Assembly: GCF_000720115.1 (NCBI RefSeq)
Contig: NZ_JOIR01000038.1
Span: 1 to 63,805, forward strand
Origin: Streptomyces sp. NRRL F-2580
GTDB taxonomy: Bacteria; Actinomycetota; Actinomycetes; Streptomycetales; Streptomycetaceae
Length of the DNA stretch: 63,805 nucleotides
Direction of reading: 5' to 3'
The notes under the pieces were generated by a model, which searched no databases, was not told where the DNA came from, and worked only from the letters and a program-made list of their open reading frames with translations. The position numbers and the translations under genes were made by a program. Positions 45,602 to 56,046 of the stretch are shown piece after piece. Within the stretch, counting starts at the first letter, position 1; each line of letters begins with the position of its first letter.

Positions 45602-45774
45602 TGCACTCCTCCGGTCGCGGGTTGCGCCGCCCCGCGCCGCGGGCACGAGGACGTGCGTACGGCCGGGCGGACCAGCCCAAAGTCTACCGGCGCGCGCTGC
45701 GGCCCCGCCGTGGCTTGGTCAGGTAGGGCTTGCGGGGGCCCCGCACGGACCCCCTGACCAGGGCCGCTGCCCCG

Positions 45775-47187
45775 TCAGTCGGTGGCCCGCTCCTTGGCCG
45801 GCGTACGGGAGCGCCCGCGCGGCAGCACCCGGAGCGCGTCGCCCATGTCGGCCACCTCGATCACCTTCATCCCGGCCGGGACCTTCCCCGGATCCGCCGG
45901 GACCAGCGCGTGCGTGAAGCCGAGCCGGTGCGCCTCGGCGAGACGCCGCTGCACGCCGGTCACCCGCCGCACCTCGCCGGCCAGACCGACCTCGCCGATC
46001 GCCACGAGGTTCTTCGGCAGCGGCACGTCACTGGCGGCGGAGGCCAGGGCGAGCGCGATGGCCAGGTCGGCGGCCGGCTCGGTCAGCTTCACCCCGCCCA
46101 CGGTCGCGCTGTAGATGTCGCGCTTGCCGAGCGCCGTGATCCGGCCGCGCTGCTCCAGCACCGCCAGCATCATCGAGACGCGCGAGGTCTCCAGGCCCGA
46201 GGTGGTGCGCCGGGGGGAGGGGATCTGCGAGTCCACGGTCAGCGCCTGCACCTCGGCGACCAGCGGGCGCTTGCCCTCCAGGGTCACGGTCAGGCAGGTC
46301 CCGGGGACGGCCTCGGCGCGGCGGGTCAGGAACAGCCCGCTCGGGTCGGCGAGGCCGGTGATCCCCTCGTCGTGCAGTTCGAAGCAGCCGACCTCGTCGG
46401 TGGCGCCGTACCGGTTCTTGATGCCGCGCACCAGCCGCAGCCGCGCGTGCCGGTCGCCCTCGAAGCTCAGGACGACGTCGACGAGGTGCTCCAGCAGCCG
46501 GGGTCCGGCGATGGCTCCGTCCTTGGTCACGTGGCCGACGAGGAGGGTGGACATCCCGCGTTCCTTGGAGGCCCGGATCAGCGCTCCGGCCACCTCGCGC
46601 ACCTGGGCCATGCCGCCGGGCGCGCCGTCGATCTCGGGGGAGGCGACGGTCTGTACGGAGTCCAGGATCAGCAGGGAGGGCTTCACGGCGTCGAGGTGCC
46701 CGAGCACGGCGGACAGGTCCGTCTCGGCGGCCAGGTAGAGGTGATCGCTGAGGGCGTTGATGCGGTCGGCGCGCAGCCGCACCTGGCTCGCCGACTCCTC
46801 GCCCGTCACGTACAGCGTGCGGTGCTCGTCGCTCGCCGCCTTCGCGGCGACGTCCAGGAGCAGCGTCGACTTCCCGACGCCGGGCTCGCCGGCGAGCAGG
46901 ACGACGGCGCCGGGCACGAGCCCGCCGCCGAGGACGCGGTCCAGCTCGTCCACGCCGGTGCTGCGGGCGGTGGCCGTCCGGCCGTCGACCTGGCCGATCG
47001 GCAGGGCGGCGGTGGAGACCCGGCCGGCGGCGGTGGTCCGCACGGCGGGCGCGCCCATCTCCTCGACGGTGCCCCAGGCCTGGCACTCGGGACACCGCCC
47101 GAGCCATTTCGCGGTCGTCCAGCCGCAGTCGGTACAGCGGTAGGACGGCCGGTCCTTGGCGGATGAACGAGCGGTGCGGGCAGCCAT
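45775..47187 (-). CDS. radA: DNA repair protein RadA
   Basis: A 470-residue RecA-like branch-migration protein. The N-terminal zinc finger has Cys18, Cys21, Cys32 and Cys35. Walker A GEPGVGKST is at 100-108, and the RadA signature KNRYG is at 257-261. A Lon-like C-terminal domain carries ATVGGVKLTEPAADLA. It processes recombination intermediates. It lies 173 bases upstream of disA. ATG at 47187; the reading further upstream lacks homology. Confidence 0.96.
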   Translation of the reverse strand: MAARTARSSAKDRPSYRCTDCGWTTAKWLGRCPECQAWGTVEEMGAPAVRTTAAGRVSTAALPIGQVDGRTATARSTGVDELDRVLGGGLVPGAVVLLAGEPGVGKSTLLLDVAAKAASDEHRTLYVTGEESASQVRLRADRINALSDHLYLAAETDLSAVLGHLDAVKPSLLILDSVQTVASPEIDGAPGGMAQVREVAGALIRASKERGMSTLLVGHVTKDGAIAGPRLLEHLVDVVLSFEGDRHARLRLVRGIKNRYGATDEVGCFELHDEGITGLADPSGLFLTRRAEAVPGTCLTVTLEGKRPLVAEVQALTVDSQIPSPRRTTSGLETSRVSMMLAVLEQRGRITALGKRDIYSATVGGVKLTEPAADLAIALALASAASDVPLPKNLVAIGEVGLAGEVRRVTGVQRRLAEAHRLGFTHALVPADPGKVPAGMKVIEVADMGDALRVLPRGRSRTPAKERATD

Positions 47188-47358
47188 GCCGCTCACGGTA
47201 GCCGCCCGCACCGACAACGCGGTGGGAGGGCTCCGCGGCCGCCGGAGTCCCCCCACGTCAGGGGCCACGTCAGCGGACCACCGATCTGTTCACCCGTAAG
47301 GGCTAAAAGTGGGGAAGGCTTCCAGGGCGCCACCGGCGTGCCGCCTACGGTTCGCCAC

Positions 47359-49152
47359 GTGAACAGCAGCAACCAGGCACACTCCTCAGCGCGCACCGGC
47401 GCACACCGGGCGCACGGGCGCACGCACAGCGAGGGGGAGCAGCCGCCCCCCTTCCGGCACGAGCCTTACCTGGACGGTCTGTTCACGTACTGCCTGTCGG
47501 TCCTGTGCGACCACGACACCGCCACCGACGTGCTGGGCGACGTCCTCGCCGTCGCCGAGCGGCACCCCGGCCGCTGTCCCGACGAGGGGGACCGGCGGGC
47601 CTGGCTCTACGCGCTCGCCCGCTGGGGCTGTCTGCGCCGGCTGGCAGAGCAACGGCGCACCCGACCGGGAGCGCATTCCGCCCGGCGTGCGCCGGAGCAC
47701 ACCGAGAGCGACCATGCGCCGGGTGGTGACACGGACCCGGGGGCCGCCGCGGACGCCGGACGCGCCCCGGGCGCCCACCGGCTCGTTGACGTGAACGCCC
47801 ACCGCCGTACCGAACTGGCCCGGCTCGCCTGGCCCGAGGCAGCCGGCACCACGCCCGCGCAGCGCGAGGCCCTCGAACTCGCCGTCCGCCACCGCCTCGG
47901 CGTCCCCGAGCTCGCCGCCGTCCTCGGCACGCCCCCGGCCACCGCCCGCGAGCTCCTGTCCGGCGCCGCCTGCGAGGTGGAGCGCACCCGCGCCGCCCTC
48001 GCCGTCGTGGAGACCGGGAACTGCTCCGCCGTCTCCCTGCTCACGGGCGACGACGGGGACGGTGACGGCAACGTGCTGCTGTCCAGCACCCTGCGCGCCG
48101 AACTCGTCCGCCACGTCGACGACTGCCCGAGGTGTCGCCGCGTCGCCGAACGCGTGGGCGTCGCCGCCCCCTGGCCCGGCTCCGGCGGCATCAACACCGC
48201 CGCCCTCCCGCTCGTACCCGCCCCCCGCACCGCCGTCCACGCGGCGATGCTCCGCTCCGGCCGGGGCCGCGGCCGCAGGCCGGGCCCGCGCTTCGACCGC
48301 ACGGGCTTCCCGACGGACCCCAGGGACCACGCGGCCCGCCGCGACCGGCTGCGCGCCCGGGCGGTGACCACGACCGTCGTCGCCACCGTCGTCGCCGCCC
48401 CGGTGCTGGCGCTGTGGGCGGCGTACCGCGGCGCCCCCAGCACGGGCGAGCCCATCGGCGGCGACTCCACCCGCATCTCCGCCAGCGAGTCCGAACTCCC
48501 GACGGCACGGATCGACGGCCGCCCGCTGACGGCGTACGAGAACACCGGCAACGCCGCCAGCACCACCGGCGGCCCCGGCTTCGCCCGGAGCAGCGACGAC
48601 TCCGACGTCTCCGTCGAGGTGATCAGCACCGGCCCGCCGGCCGGAGCCGACCACGCCGGAGCCCACGCCGGCCACCTCTCCGTCGCCGCGTCCTCCCGCG
48701 GCTCCCTCACGCTGCTCACCCTCACCGCCTCCGGCGGCGCCCCCGTGGACTGGCGGCTCTGGTCCGACGCGCCGTGGCTGCGCGCGAGCCGCACCGCGGG
48801 CACGCTGGCCCCCGGAGAATCGGTCACCCTACGGATCGCCGTGGACCACGAGGCCCAGCCCGTGGGCGCCTGGACGGCCCGCATCGGGGTCGATCCGAGC
48901 GGCGCGGTGGTCTCCATCCAGGGCCGCGGCCGCCCCGCGGCGACCCCGACGCCCACGCCGGACCCGACGCAGCCCTCGCCCCCGTCGCCGACCCCGGACC
49001 CGACGCAGCCGCCCACGCCGACCCCGACGCCCACGGAGCCGACGATCCCGCCGCAGTCCCCGACGCCCACGCCGAGCGCGACGCCGCCGGACGGCTCAGG
49101 CGGAACGGTTTCCCCGGGCCCGGGCCCGGGCCCGTCGGGGGCCCCGGGCTAG
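47359..49152 (+). CDS. sigma-70-like/zinc-finger/BACON fusion membrane protein
   Basis: A 597-residue multi-part protein. Residues 37-100 resemble ECF sigma region 2 (LFTYCLSVLCDHDTATDVLGDVL and RRAWLYALARWGCLRRL). Residues 168-215 resemble region 4 (REALELAVRHRLGVPELAAVLG). A ZAS-like motif follows with Cys222, His252, Cys256 and Cys259 (HVDDCPRC). One membrane helix lies at 337-356. The external BACON-type domain (about 430-530) includes WLRASRTAGTLAPGESVTLRI, followed by a Pro/Thr-rich wall-spanning tail. The role is unknown. A GTG at 47338 is an alternative start. Confidence 0.75.
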   Translation: MNSSNQAHSSARTGAHRAHGRTHSEGEQPPPFRHEPYLDGLFTYCLSVLCDHDTATDVLGDVLAVAERHPGRCPDEGDRRAWLYALARWGCLRRLAEQRRTRPGAHSARRAPEHTESDHAPGGDTDPGAAADAGRAPGAHRLVDVNAHRRTELARLAWPEAAGTTPAQREALELAVRHRLGVPELAAVLGTPPATARELLSGAACEVERTRAALAVVETGNCSAVSLLTGDDGDGDGNVLLSSTLRAELVRHVDDCPRCRRVAERVGVAAPWPGSGGINTAALPLVPAPRTAVHAAMLRSGRGRGRRPGPRFDRTGFPTDPRDHAARRDRLRARAVTTTVVATVVAAPVLALWAAYRGAPSTGEPIGGDSTRISASESELPTARIDGRPLTAYENTGNAASTTGGPGFARSSDDSDVSVEVISTGPPAGADHAGAHAGHLSVAASSRGSLTLLTLTASGGAPVDWRLWSDAPWLRASRTAGTLAPGESVTLRIAVDHEAQPVGAWTARIGVDPSGAVVSIQGRGRPAATPTPTPDPTQPSPPSPTPDPTQPPTPTPTPTEPTIPPQSPTPTPSATPPDGSGGTVSPGPGPGPSGAPG

Positions 49153-49257
49153 CGGCACACCGCCGGCCGGACCGGGCCGGCCGGGGGCGACCGGGCCGAA
49201 CCGGCCGTTCCGGGCCGGATCGGCCCGATCGGTCCGACAGATCAGCAGGTCAGCAGG

Positions 49258-50160
49258 TCAGACGGGGTCCGCCGGGTGGGGGGCCATCGGCAGCAGGGAG
49301 GCCAGCCGCGCCTCGCACAGCTTCACGAGCGCCTCGTACCCCTCCTTGCCCATCAGCTCCGTCAGCTCGGCGCGGTACGACACGTACACCGGGTCCCCGG
49401 CGCCGTGCGCGGAGGTGGCCGACGTACACCACCAGTGCAGGTCGTGGCCGCCGGGACCCCAGCCCCGGCGGTCGTACTCACCGATCGACACCTGGAGCAC
49501 GCGGGTGTCGTCGGGCCGCTCGATCCAGTCGTACGTCCGGCGGATCGGCAGCTGCCAGCAGACGTCGGGCTTGGTCTCCAGCGGCTCCTGGCCGCTCTTC
49601 AGCGCCAGGATGTGCAGCGAGCAGCCGGCCCCCGCGGGGAACCCCGGCCGGTTCAGGAAGATGCACGCGCCGTCCCAGCGGCGGGTCTGCTTCTCCCCGT
49701 CGTCGTCGTGCTGGGTCCAGCCGCTCTCACTGCCCACGTCGTGGAACTGCCACAGCTCGGGCGTCAGCCGGGCCACGTGCTGCGCGACGCGCTTCTCGTC
49801 GTCCTCGTCGGAGAAGTGCGCGCCGAGCGTGCAGCAGCCGTCGTCCGCCCGGCCCGCCTGGATCCCCTGGCAGCCGCTGCCGAAGATGCAGGTCCAGCGG
49901 GAGGTCAGCCACGTCAGGTCGCAGCGGAAGACCTGCTCGTCGTCGGCGGGGTCGGGGAACTCCACCCAGGCCCGGGGGAAGTCGAGGCCCTTCTCGTCGG
50001 AGACGACGGGGGGCTTGCCCTTGGCGTTCCTGCCGCCGCCGCTCTTGCCGGCGGCGTTCTTGGCGTCGGCGTTCCTGGCGTCGGCGTTCTTGCCCTTGAC
50101 GGTGTCCTTGCCCGTGTCCTGCTGCGACCGGGTCTTGTTGGCCTTCTTCGTATTTGGCAC
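49258..50160 (-). CDS. Cys-rich conserved protein with basic disordered N-terminus
   Basis: A 300-residue cytoplasmic protein. The first 50 residues are Lys/Asn/Ala-rich with a repeated NADA unit. The folded part contains ten Cys (80, 91, 97, 109, 110, 166, 180, 201, 245, 282) in blocks such as [28 protein letters not shown] and DVCWQLP. The pattern resembles UPF0153/YkgJ-type metal or Fe-S binding proteins (DUF3109-like), but identity is not certain. GTG start at 50158-50160; diverges from the Ppx/GppA gene. Confidence 0.7.
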   Translation of the reverse strand: MPNTKKANKTRSQQDTGKDTVKGKNADARNADAKNAAGKSGGGRNAKGKPPVVSDEKGLDFPRAWVEFPDPADDEQVFRCDLTWLTSRWTCIFGSGCQGIQAGRADDGCCTLGAHFSDEDDEKRVAQHVARLTPELWQFHDVGSESGWTQHDDDGEKQTRRWDGACIFLNRPGFPAGAGCSLHILALKSGQEPLETKPDVCWQLPIRRTYDWIERPDDTRVLQVSIGEYDRRGWGPGGHDLHWWCTSATSAHGAGDPVYVSYRAELTELMGKEGYEALVKLCEARLASLLPMAPHPADPV

Positions 50161-50223
50161 ATAACCAAGCCTAAGCGCCCCTTACGCAACCCCCGAGCGT
50201 TCCTCGCAGTAGCGTTTCCCCCT

Positions 50224-51159
50224 ATGAGACTCGGTGTCCTTGATGTGGGTTCGAATACCGTCCATCTGCTGGTGGTGGACGCGCACCCCGGCGCGCGCCC
50301 GCAGCCGGCGCACTCGCACAAGGTGGAGATGCGGCTGGCGCAGCTCCTCGACAAGGGCGGCGCCGTCACCCCCGAGGGCGTGGAGCGCCTCGTCTCGGTG
50401 ATCTCCGACGCCGTGCAGGCCGCCGAGGACAAGGGGTGCGAGGACGTCCTCCCCTTCGCGACCAGTGCCGTGCGCGAGGCCACGAACGCCGACGAGGTCC
50501 TGGCGCGGATCAAGGCCGAGACGGGCGTCGACCTGCCGGTGCTGAGCGGCGAGGACGAGGCCCGGCTGACGTTCCTGGCGGCCCGCCGGTGGTTCGGCTG
50601 GTCCGCCGGGAAGCTGCTGGTCCTGGACATCGGCGGCGGCTCGCTGGAGATCGCGTACGGCATCGACGAGGACCCGGACGCGGCCGTCTCGCTCCCGCTG
50701 GGCGCGGGCCGCCTCACCTCGGGCTGGCTCCCGGGCGACCCGCCGGACGCGCTGGACATCCGGGCGCTGCGGCGGCACGTGCGGGCGAAGATCGCCCGCA
50801 CGGTCCGCGAGTTCAGCCGCTTCGGGGCCCCCGACCACGTGGTGGCGACGTCGAAGACCTTCAAGCAGCTGGCCCGCATCGCGGGCGCGGCCCGCTCGGC
50901 GGAGGGCCTGTACGTGCAGCGGGACCTGAGCCGCAAGTCCCTGGAGGAATGGGTCCCCCGCCTGGCGGCGATGACCACGGCCCAGCGCTCGGCCCTCCCC
51001 GGTGTCTCGGAGGGCCGGGCGAACCAGCTCCTGGCGGGCGCGCTCGTCGCGGAGGGCGCGATGGACCTCTTCGGCGTCGACGAGCTGGAGATCTGCCCCT
51101 GGGCCCTGCGCGAGGGCGTGATCCTCCGCAGGCTGGACCACATGCCGACGGGCTCCTGA
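50224..51159 (+). CDS. Ppx/GppA-family exopolyphosphatase/pppGpp phosphatase
   Basis: A 311-residue ASKHA-fold phosphatase. [17 protein letters not shown] at 3-19 is the phosphate-1 motif, [11 protein letters not shown] is the family block, and [11 protein letters not shown] is the phosphate-2 motif. It hydrolyses polyphosphate or pppGpp. The short length, without the C-terminal HD domain, matches actinobacterial Ppx1-type proteins. ATG at 50224. Confidence 0.92.
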   Translation: MRLGVLDVGSNTVHLLVVDAHPGARPQPAHSHKVEMRLAQLLDKGGAVTPEGVERLVSVISDAVQAAEDKGCEDVLPFATSAVREATNADEVLARIKAETGVDLPVLSGEDEARLTFLAARRWFGWSAGKLLVLDIGGGSLEIAYGIDEDPDAAVSLPLGAGRLTSGWLPGDPPDALDIRALRRHVRAKIARTVREFSRFGAPDHVVATSKTFKQLARIAGAARSAEGLYVQRDLSRKSLEEWVPRLAAMTTAQRSALPGVSEGRANQLLAGALVAEGAMDLFGVDELEICPWALREGVILRRLDHMPTGS

Positions 51160-51195
51160 CGGGGATCCTGGGGACGGCCCGGGGCCCGGGGGACG

Positions 51196-52305
51196 TCAGC
51201 CCAGCCGGAGCGCGCTCGTGACGCCGGCGTGGTCGGACGGCCACAGGCCCGAGGGAGTGCGGTCGGCCGCGGTCTCGCCCACCAGCTCGGCCGTCAGTGC
51301 GTTGATCTTGCCGCGGAAGAGGACGTAGTCGATGCGCTGCGTGAGGCCGGAGGCGGCGTTGCGCAGCTCGGGGGTCCGGCAGCAGGTGAAGCCGGGGGTG
51401 CGGGGGCGGTGCCGGTTGGCGGTCCAGACGTCCTGGAAGCCGGCCGCCAGGAGGCGGTCGTAGCTCCGGGTGGCGGTCGCCGGCGTCGCGCCGACCCCGT
51501 CGGCCGCCGAGTTGAGGTCGCCGAGCAGCACGGTGGGGAGCTTGGTGTCCAGCGGGCCCGCGAGCAGTTCGGCGGCCTGTGCTTCCTGGACGGCGGGGGC
51601 GGCGGGTTCGAGACGGGTGGTGACCACCCGGGCGGTGCGGCCGCGGAGCGTGACGTCGGCGGAGACCCAGCCGCGCTCGCTCTTGACGGCCGGACCGGGC
51701 GGGCAGCCCAGCGCGGGCCGGCAGACGGGCACGTGGTCGCGGAACCGGGCGGCCCGTGCGTGGGCCACGGAGAAGGCGCGCGCGGGCAGGTCGGTGCGGG
51801 CCAGGAGCACGTCACGGTCAGTGAGGCGGATGTCCTGGAGGCCGCCGGGCGTGGAGCGCGTGGCCTCGAAGTCGCTGCCGACGCTCACGCCCACGGCGGC
51901 GTAGTGCTTGCCTCGGGCGGCGAGCTCGTCGAGGAGGATCCGCAGGAAGTCGTACTCGACGTGGGTGGCGCTGCCCGGACCGGCCGGGCTCTGGCTGCGC
52001 CACAGCACCGCTTCCTGGAGGCCCACGAGGTGGGGCTCGCTCTCGGCGATCTCGTCGGCCAGCGCCTCGGCGCGCTCCGTGAAGTCCGTCGCCCGGACGC
52101 TCGCCCACACCGCGGTCACCGCGGCGACGAGGCCCTGCGGGGTGGTGGCGGCGAGGACGGGGGCGAGGTCGGCGCCCAGGTGGAGGTTGCGGGTCGTGAC
52201 CCGCAAGGGGGTCCGGCCCCCCTCGGCGGCCGAGGCCGTGCCGAGCGATCCGGTTGCGAGCAGCGCGAGCGCGCACAGGGCGGATGTGAGCCAACGGCGA
52301 GTCAT
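51196..52305 (-). CDS. secreted endonuclease/exonuclease/phosphatase-fold protein
   Basis: A 369-residue exported protein. The signal peptide is [21 protein letters not shown] with cleavage after ASA (about 27). The EEP fold follows: metal-binding Glu in [18 protein letters not shown] near 270, and the catalytic SDHAGV at the end. The family includes sphingomyelinases, inositol phosphatases and nucleases. Substrate is unknown but extracellular. Convergent with the Ppx/GppA gene. Confidence 0.85.
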   Translation of the reverse strand: MTRRWLTSALCALALLATGSLGTASAAEGGRTPLRVTTRNLHLGADLAPVLAATTPQGLVAAVTAVWASVRATDFTERAEALADEIAESEPHLVGLQEAVLWRSQSPAGPGSATHVEYDFLRILLDELAARGKHYAAVGVSVGSDFEATRSTPGGLQDIRLTDRDVLLARTDLPARAFSVAHARAARFRDHVPVCRPALGCPPGPAVKSERGWVSADVTLRGRTARVVTTRLEPAAPAVQEAQAAELLAGPLDTKLPTVLLGDLNSAADGVGATPATATRSYDRLLAAGFQDVWTANRHRPRTPGFTCCRTPELRNAASGLTQRIDYVLFRGKINALTAELVGETAADRTPSGLWPSDHAGVTSALRLG

Positions 52306-52573
52306 GCGGGCAGCCCTCTCGGTGAAAAGCGGGCGAACACCCGCATCTTGCCCGAAACCTAAGACGGTTGACGGGGCGTCGCGATCCAGATGTGGGCCGG
52401 GCGGCCTAGGCGACGCGGGCCTGCCGGCCGTCACCCGGGCCCGGCCCGCGGGGCGTCCGGTTCCGCCGGGGGACGCCCGCCGCGGGCCGGGACCGGCCAC
52501 CGGCCGGGCTCGGGCGGGCCCCGGGTGGCGGGCGTCACGTACCGGGCGGGCGTCGGCCCCGTACCCTGTCTCC

Positions 52574-53401
52574 GTGGCAGAACCAGTCCGCGTCCCGACC
52601 GCGAAAGTCGCCCTCTCCACCGCCTCCGTCTATCCGGAGTCGACGGCGACCGCCTTCGAGATCGCCTCGCGCCTCGGGTACGACGGCGTGGAGGTCATGG
52701 TCTGGACGGACCCGGTCAGTCAGGACGTCGACGCCCTGCGCCGGCTGTCGGACCACCACCGGGTGCCGATCCTCGCCGTGCACGCGCCGTGTCTGCTGAT
52801 CACCCAGCGTGTGTGGTCCACCGACCCGTGGACCAAGCTGCAGCGTGCGCAGGCGGCGGCCGAGCGGCTCGGCGCGTCCACCGTCGTCGTGCACCCGCCG
52901 TTCCGGTGGCAGCGCCAGTACGCGCGGGACTTCGTCACCGGCATCTGGCGGATGGCCGACGAGACGGACGTCCGGTTCGCCGTGGAGAACATGTATCCCT
53001 GGCGCTACCGCGACCGCGAGATGCTCGCGTACGCACCCGAGTGGGACGTGACGAAGGACGACTACCGGCACTTCACCGTCGACCTCTCGCACACCGCCAC
53101 CGCCCGTACGGACGCCACCGCGATGATCGACAGGATGGGCGGGCGGCTCGCGCACGTCCACCTCGCCGACGGAAACGGTTCGGCGAAGGACGAGCACCTG
53201 GTCCCCGGGCGGGGTACGCAGCCCTGCGCCGAGCTGCTGGAGCGGCTCGCCCGGACCTCCTTCGACGGGCACGTGGTGATCGAGGTGAACACGCGGCGGG
53301 CGATGTCCTCCGCCGAGCGCGAGGCCGACCTCGCCGAGGCGCTGGCCTTCACGCGGCTGCACCTCGCCACCGCCACCCGGGACGGGGCGCGGCGGGCATG
53401 A
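52574..53401 (+). CDS. TIM-barrel sugar phosphate isomerase/epimerase-like protein
   Basis: A 275-residue AP-endonuclease-2 type TIM barrel. It shows [43 protein letters not shown] and HVHLADGNG. The late Glu in VVIEVNT completes the metal-site pattern. Family members act on sugars or inositols. GTG start at 52574. It overlaps the TetR gene by four bases, implying co-expression and possibly regulation by it. Confidence 0.85.
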   Translation: MAEPVRVPTAKVALSTASVYPESTATAFEIASRLGYDGVEVMVWTDPVSQDVDALRRLSDHHRVPILAVHAPCLLITQRVWSTDPWTKLQRAQAAAERLGASTVVVHPPFRWQRQYARDFVTGIWRMADETDVRFAVENMYPWRYRDREMLAYAPEWDVTKDDYRHFTVDLSHTATARTDATAMIDRMGGRLAHVHLADGNGSAKDEHLVPGRGTQPCAELLERLARTSFDGHVVIEVNTRRAMSSAEREADLAEALAFTRLHLATATRDGARRA

Positions 53402-54021
53402 CGGCGGGAGCGGAGAAGCCGCGCCGCCGCGGGCCCGGCCGGCCCCGGCAGGACGAGGCCGACGACGGGCCCGGCACCCAGGAGCGGATCCGGCTGGCCG
53501 CCCGCGAGGTGTTCGCGGAGCGCGGGTACGACAAGACGTCCGTACGCGGCATCGCGAAGGTGGCGGGGGTGGACCCGGCGCTGGTCCACCACTACTTCGG
53601 CAGCAAGGACGACCTCTTCGCCGCCGCCATCGAGATGAGCCTGGAGCCGGCCCTCGTGGTCCCCGCGATCGTCGGCAGCGGACCCGACGGCATCGGCGAG
53701 CGGCTGGCCCGGTACTTCCTGGGCGTCTGGGAGAACCCCGTCACCCGGACCCCGCTGCTCGCCGTGATCCGGTCCGCCCTCACCCACGAGGCCGCCGCGA
53801 AGGTGCTGCGCGGGCTGGTGCTGCGGCGGGTCCTGGAGCGGGTCGCCGCCGACCTTGACGTCCCCGATCCGACGTTCCGCGCCGAGCTCGCCGCCTCCCA
53901 CATGGTCGGCATCGCGATCCTGCGCTACGTCGTCCGGGTCGAGCCCCTCGCCTCCGCGGACGCCGAGGACATCGTGGCGCTCGTGGCCCCCACACTGCAG
54001 CGGTACCTGACCGAAGAGTGA
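53398..54021 (+). CDS. TetR-family transcriptional regulator
   Basis: A 207-residue repressor. A basic Pro-rich N-terminus (RRRGPGRPR) precedes the TetR HTH (about 27-75), with [47 protein letters not shown]. The C-terminal ligand domain resembles the TetR_C_17-type seen in Streptomyces. ATG at 53398 overlaps the isomerase stop (ATGA). Target unknown; the isomerase operon itself or ilvD downstream are candidates. Confidence 0.92.
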   Translation: MTAGAEKPRRRGPGRPRQDEADDGPGTQERIRLAAREVFAERGYDKTSVRGIAKVAGVDPALVHHYFGSKDDLFAAAIEMSLEPALVVPAIVGSGPDGIGERLARYFLGVWENPVTRTPLLAVIRSALTHEAAAKVLRGLVLRRVLERVAADLDVPDPTFRAELAASHMVGIAILRYVVRVEPLASADAEDIVALVAPTLQRYLTEE

Positions 54022-54144
54022 GCCTGTCGTCCCGTCATGCGGACGCGGCGTCCGGATCGCGGGCGGTGGGCGTAGCCTCGTACCTGAGCCATATCCGCAG
54101 TCGCGGCTGACCCGTACAGCCGCACTCATGGGGAGTGAAACCGC

Positions 54145-55995
54145 ATGCCCGAGCTGAGGTCCCGCACCGTCACCCACGGCCGCAACATGGCAGGCGCTCG
54201 TGCGCTGATGCGCGCGTCGGGCGTAGCGAGCGAGGACATCGGCAAGCCGATCATCGCGGTCGCCAACTCCTTCACCGAGTTCGTCCCGGGCCACACGCAC
54301 CTCGCCCCCGTCGGCCGGATCGTCTCCGACGCCATCCGCGCCGCCGGTGCCATCCCGCGCGAGTTCAACACCATCGCGGTCGACGACGGCATCGCCATGG
54401 GCCACGGCGGCATGCTGTACTCCCTGCCCTCCCGCGACCTGATCGCGGACTCGGTCGAGTACATGGTCGAGGCGCACTGCGCCGACGCCCTGATCTGCAT
54501 CTCCAACTGCGACAAGATCACCCCGGGCATGCTGATGGCCGCCATGCGCCTCAACATCCCCGTCGTCTTCGTCTCCGGCGGCCCGATGGAGGCCGGCCAG
54601 GCCATCCTCGTCGACGGCACCGTCCGCAAGCTCGACCTGATCGACGCCATGGTCGACGCCTCCAACGAGAACGTCTCCGACGAGGACGTGCTGCGCATCG
54701 AGGAGAACGCCTGTCCCACCTGCGGCTCCTGTAGCGGCATGTTCACCGCCAACTCGATGAACTGCCTCGCCGAGGCCATCGGCCTCGCCCTCCCCGGCAA
54801 CGGCTCGGTCCTCGCCACGCACACCGCCCGCCGCGCCCTGTACGAGGACGCCGGCCGCACGGTCGTCGAGATCACCAAGCGGTACTACGAGGACGGCGAC
54901 GAGTCCGTCCTGCCGCGCAACATCGCCACCCGCGAGGCCTTCGAGAACGCCATGGCCCTCGACATCGCGATGGGCGGCTCCACGAACACGATCCTCCACC
55001 TCCTCGCCGCCGCCCAGGAGGCGGGCCTGGACTACGACCTCACCGACATCGACGCCGTCTCCCGCCGCGTCCCGTGCCTGGCCAAGGTCGCCCCGAACGT
55101 GGCGCCCGGCGGCACGTACTACATGGAGGACATCCACCGCGCCGGCGGCATCCCCGCCATCCTGGGCGAACTGCACCGCGGCGGCCTCCTCAACAAGGAC
55201 GTCACCACGGTCCACTCGGAGGGCCTGGAGGACTGGCTCGCGAAGTGGGACGCCCGCTCCGGCACGGCCTCCGGCACGGCCATGGAGCTGTGGCACGCGG
55301 CCCCCGGCTGCAAGCGCTCCGCCACCGCCTTCTCCCAGTCCGAGCGCTGGGACACCCTCGACCTCGACGCCGAGGGCGGCTGCATCCGCTCCGTGCAGCA
55401 CGCGTACTCCAAGGACGGCGGCCTCGCCGTCCTGCGCGGCAACATCGCCGTCGACGGCTGCGTCGTCAAGACGGCCGGCGTCGACGAGTCGATCTGGACC
55501 TTCGAGGGCCCGGCAGTCGTCTGCGAGTCCCAGGACGAGGCCGTCGACAAGATCCTGCGCAAGGAGATCAAGGCCGGCGACGTCGTCGTCATCCGCTACG
55601 AGGGCCCGCGCGGCGGCCCCGGCATGCAGGAGATGCTCTACCCGACCTCGTTCCTCAAGGGCCGCGGCCTCGGCAAGGTCTGCGCCCTCGTGACCGACGG
55701 CCGCTTCTCCGGCGGCACCTCGGGCCTGTCCATCGGCCACGCCTCCCCGGAGGCGGCCTCGGGCGGCGACATCGCGGTCGTCGAGGACGGTGACCGCATC
55801 CGCATCGACATCCCGAACCGCTCCATCGAGCTCCTCGTCCCCGAAGCGGAGCTGGCGGCCCGCCACCAGGCCCTCGGCGGCATCTACGCGCCGAAGAACC
55901 GCGAGCGCAAGGTCTCCGCGGCCCTGCGCGCCTACGCCGCCATGGCCACCAGCGCCGACAAGGGCGCGGTCCGCGACGTCGCCCGCCTGGGCTGA
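54145..55995 (+). CDS. ilvD: dihydroxy-acid dehydratase
   Basis: A 616-residue Fe-S dehydratase converting 2,3-dihydroxy-isovalerate and its homologue to 2-keto acids in valine/isoleucine/leucine and pantothenate synthesis. The cluster ligands are in [12 protein letters not shown] and [17 protein letters not shown]. The C-terminal [19 protein letters not shown] is complete. Its product 2-ketoisovalerate also feeds PanC's substrate pantoate. ATG at 54145 follows GGGGAG. A strong terminator follows. Confidence 0.97.
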   Translation: MPELRSRTVTHGRNMAGARALMRASGVASEDIGKPIIAVANSFTEFVPGHTHLAPVGRIVSDAIRAAGAIPREFNTIAVDDGIAMGHGGMLYSLPSRDLIADSVEYMVEAHCADALICISNCDKITPGMLMAAMRLNIPVVFVSGGPMEAGQAILVDGTVRKLDLIDAMVDASNENVSDEDVLRIEENACPTCGSCSGMFTANSMNCLAEAIGLALPGNGSVLATHTARRALYEDAGRTVVEITKRYYEDGDESVLPRNIATREAFENAMALDIAMGGSTNTILHLLAAAQEAGLDYDLTDIDAVSRRVPCLAKVAPNVAPGGTYYMEDIHRAGGIPAILGELHRGGLLNKDVTTVHSEGLEDWLAKWDARSGTASGTAMELWHAAPGCKRSATAFSQSERWDTLDLDAEGGCIRSVQHAYSKDGGLAVLRGNIAVDGCVVKTAGVDESIWTFEGPAVVCESQDEAVDKILRKEIKAGDVVVIRYEGPRGGPGMQEMLYPTSFLKGRGLGKVCALVTDGRFSGGTSGLSIGHASPEAASGGDIAVVEDGDRIRIDIPNRSIELLVPEAELAARHQALGGIYAPKNRERKVSAALRAYAAMATSADKGAVRDVARLG

Positions 55996-56008
55996 CACCG
56001 ACCCCGAC

Positions 56009-56040
56009 GGCGCCCCCGCACCCTCCGGTGGGGGGGCGCC
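56009..56040. terminator. bidirectional terminator between ilvD and the kinase gene
   Basis: A 14-bp stem with one mismatch (56009-56022 with 56027-56040) and a CTCC loop, between convergent stops. Confidence 0.8.
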
Positions 56041-56046
56041 GCCGTC

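Noticed and set aside
49162..49181. Terminator after the BACON-domain gene
   Set aside because: The GCCGGCC/GGCCGGC pairing is only 7 bp within a generally GGCC-rich stretch and is not distinctive.
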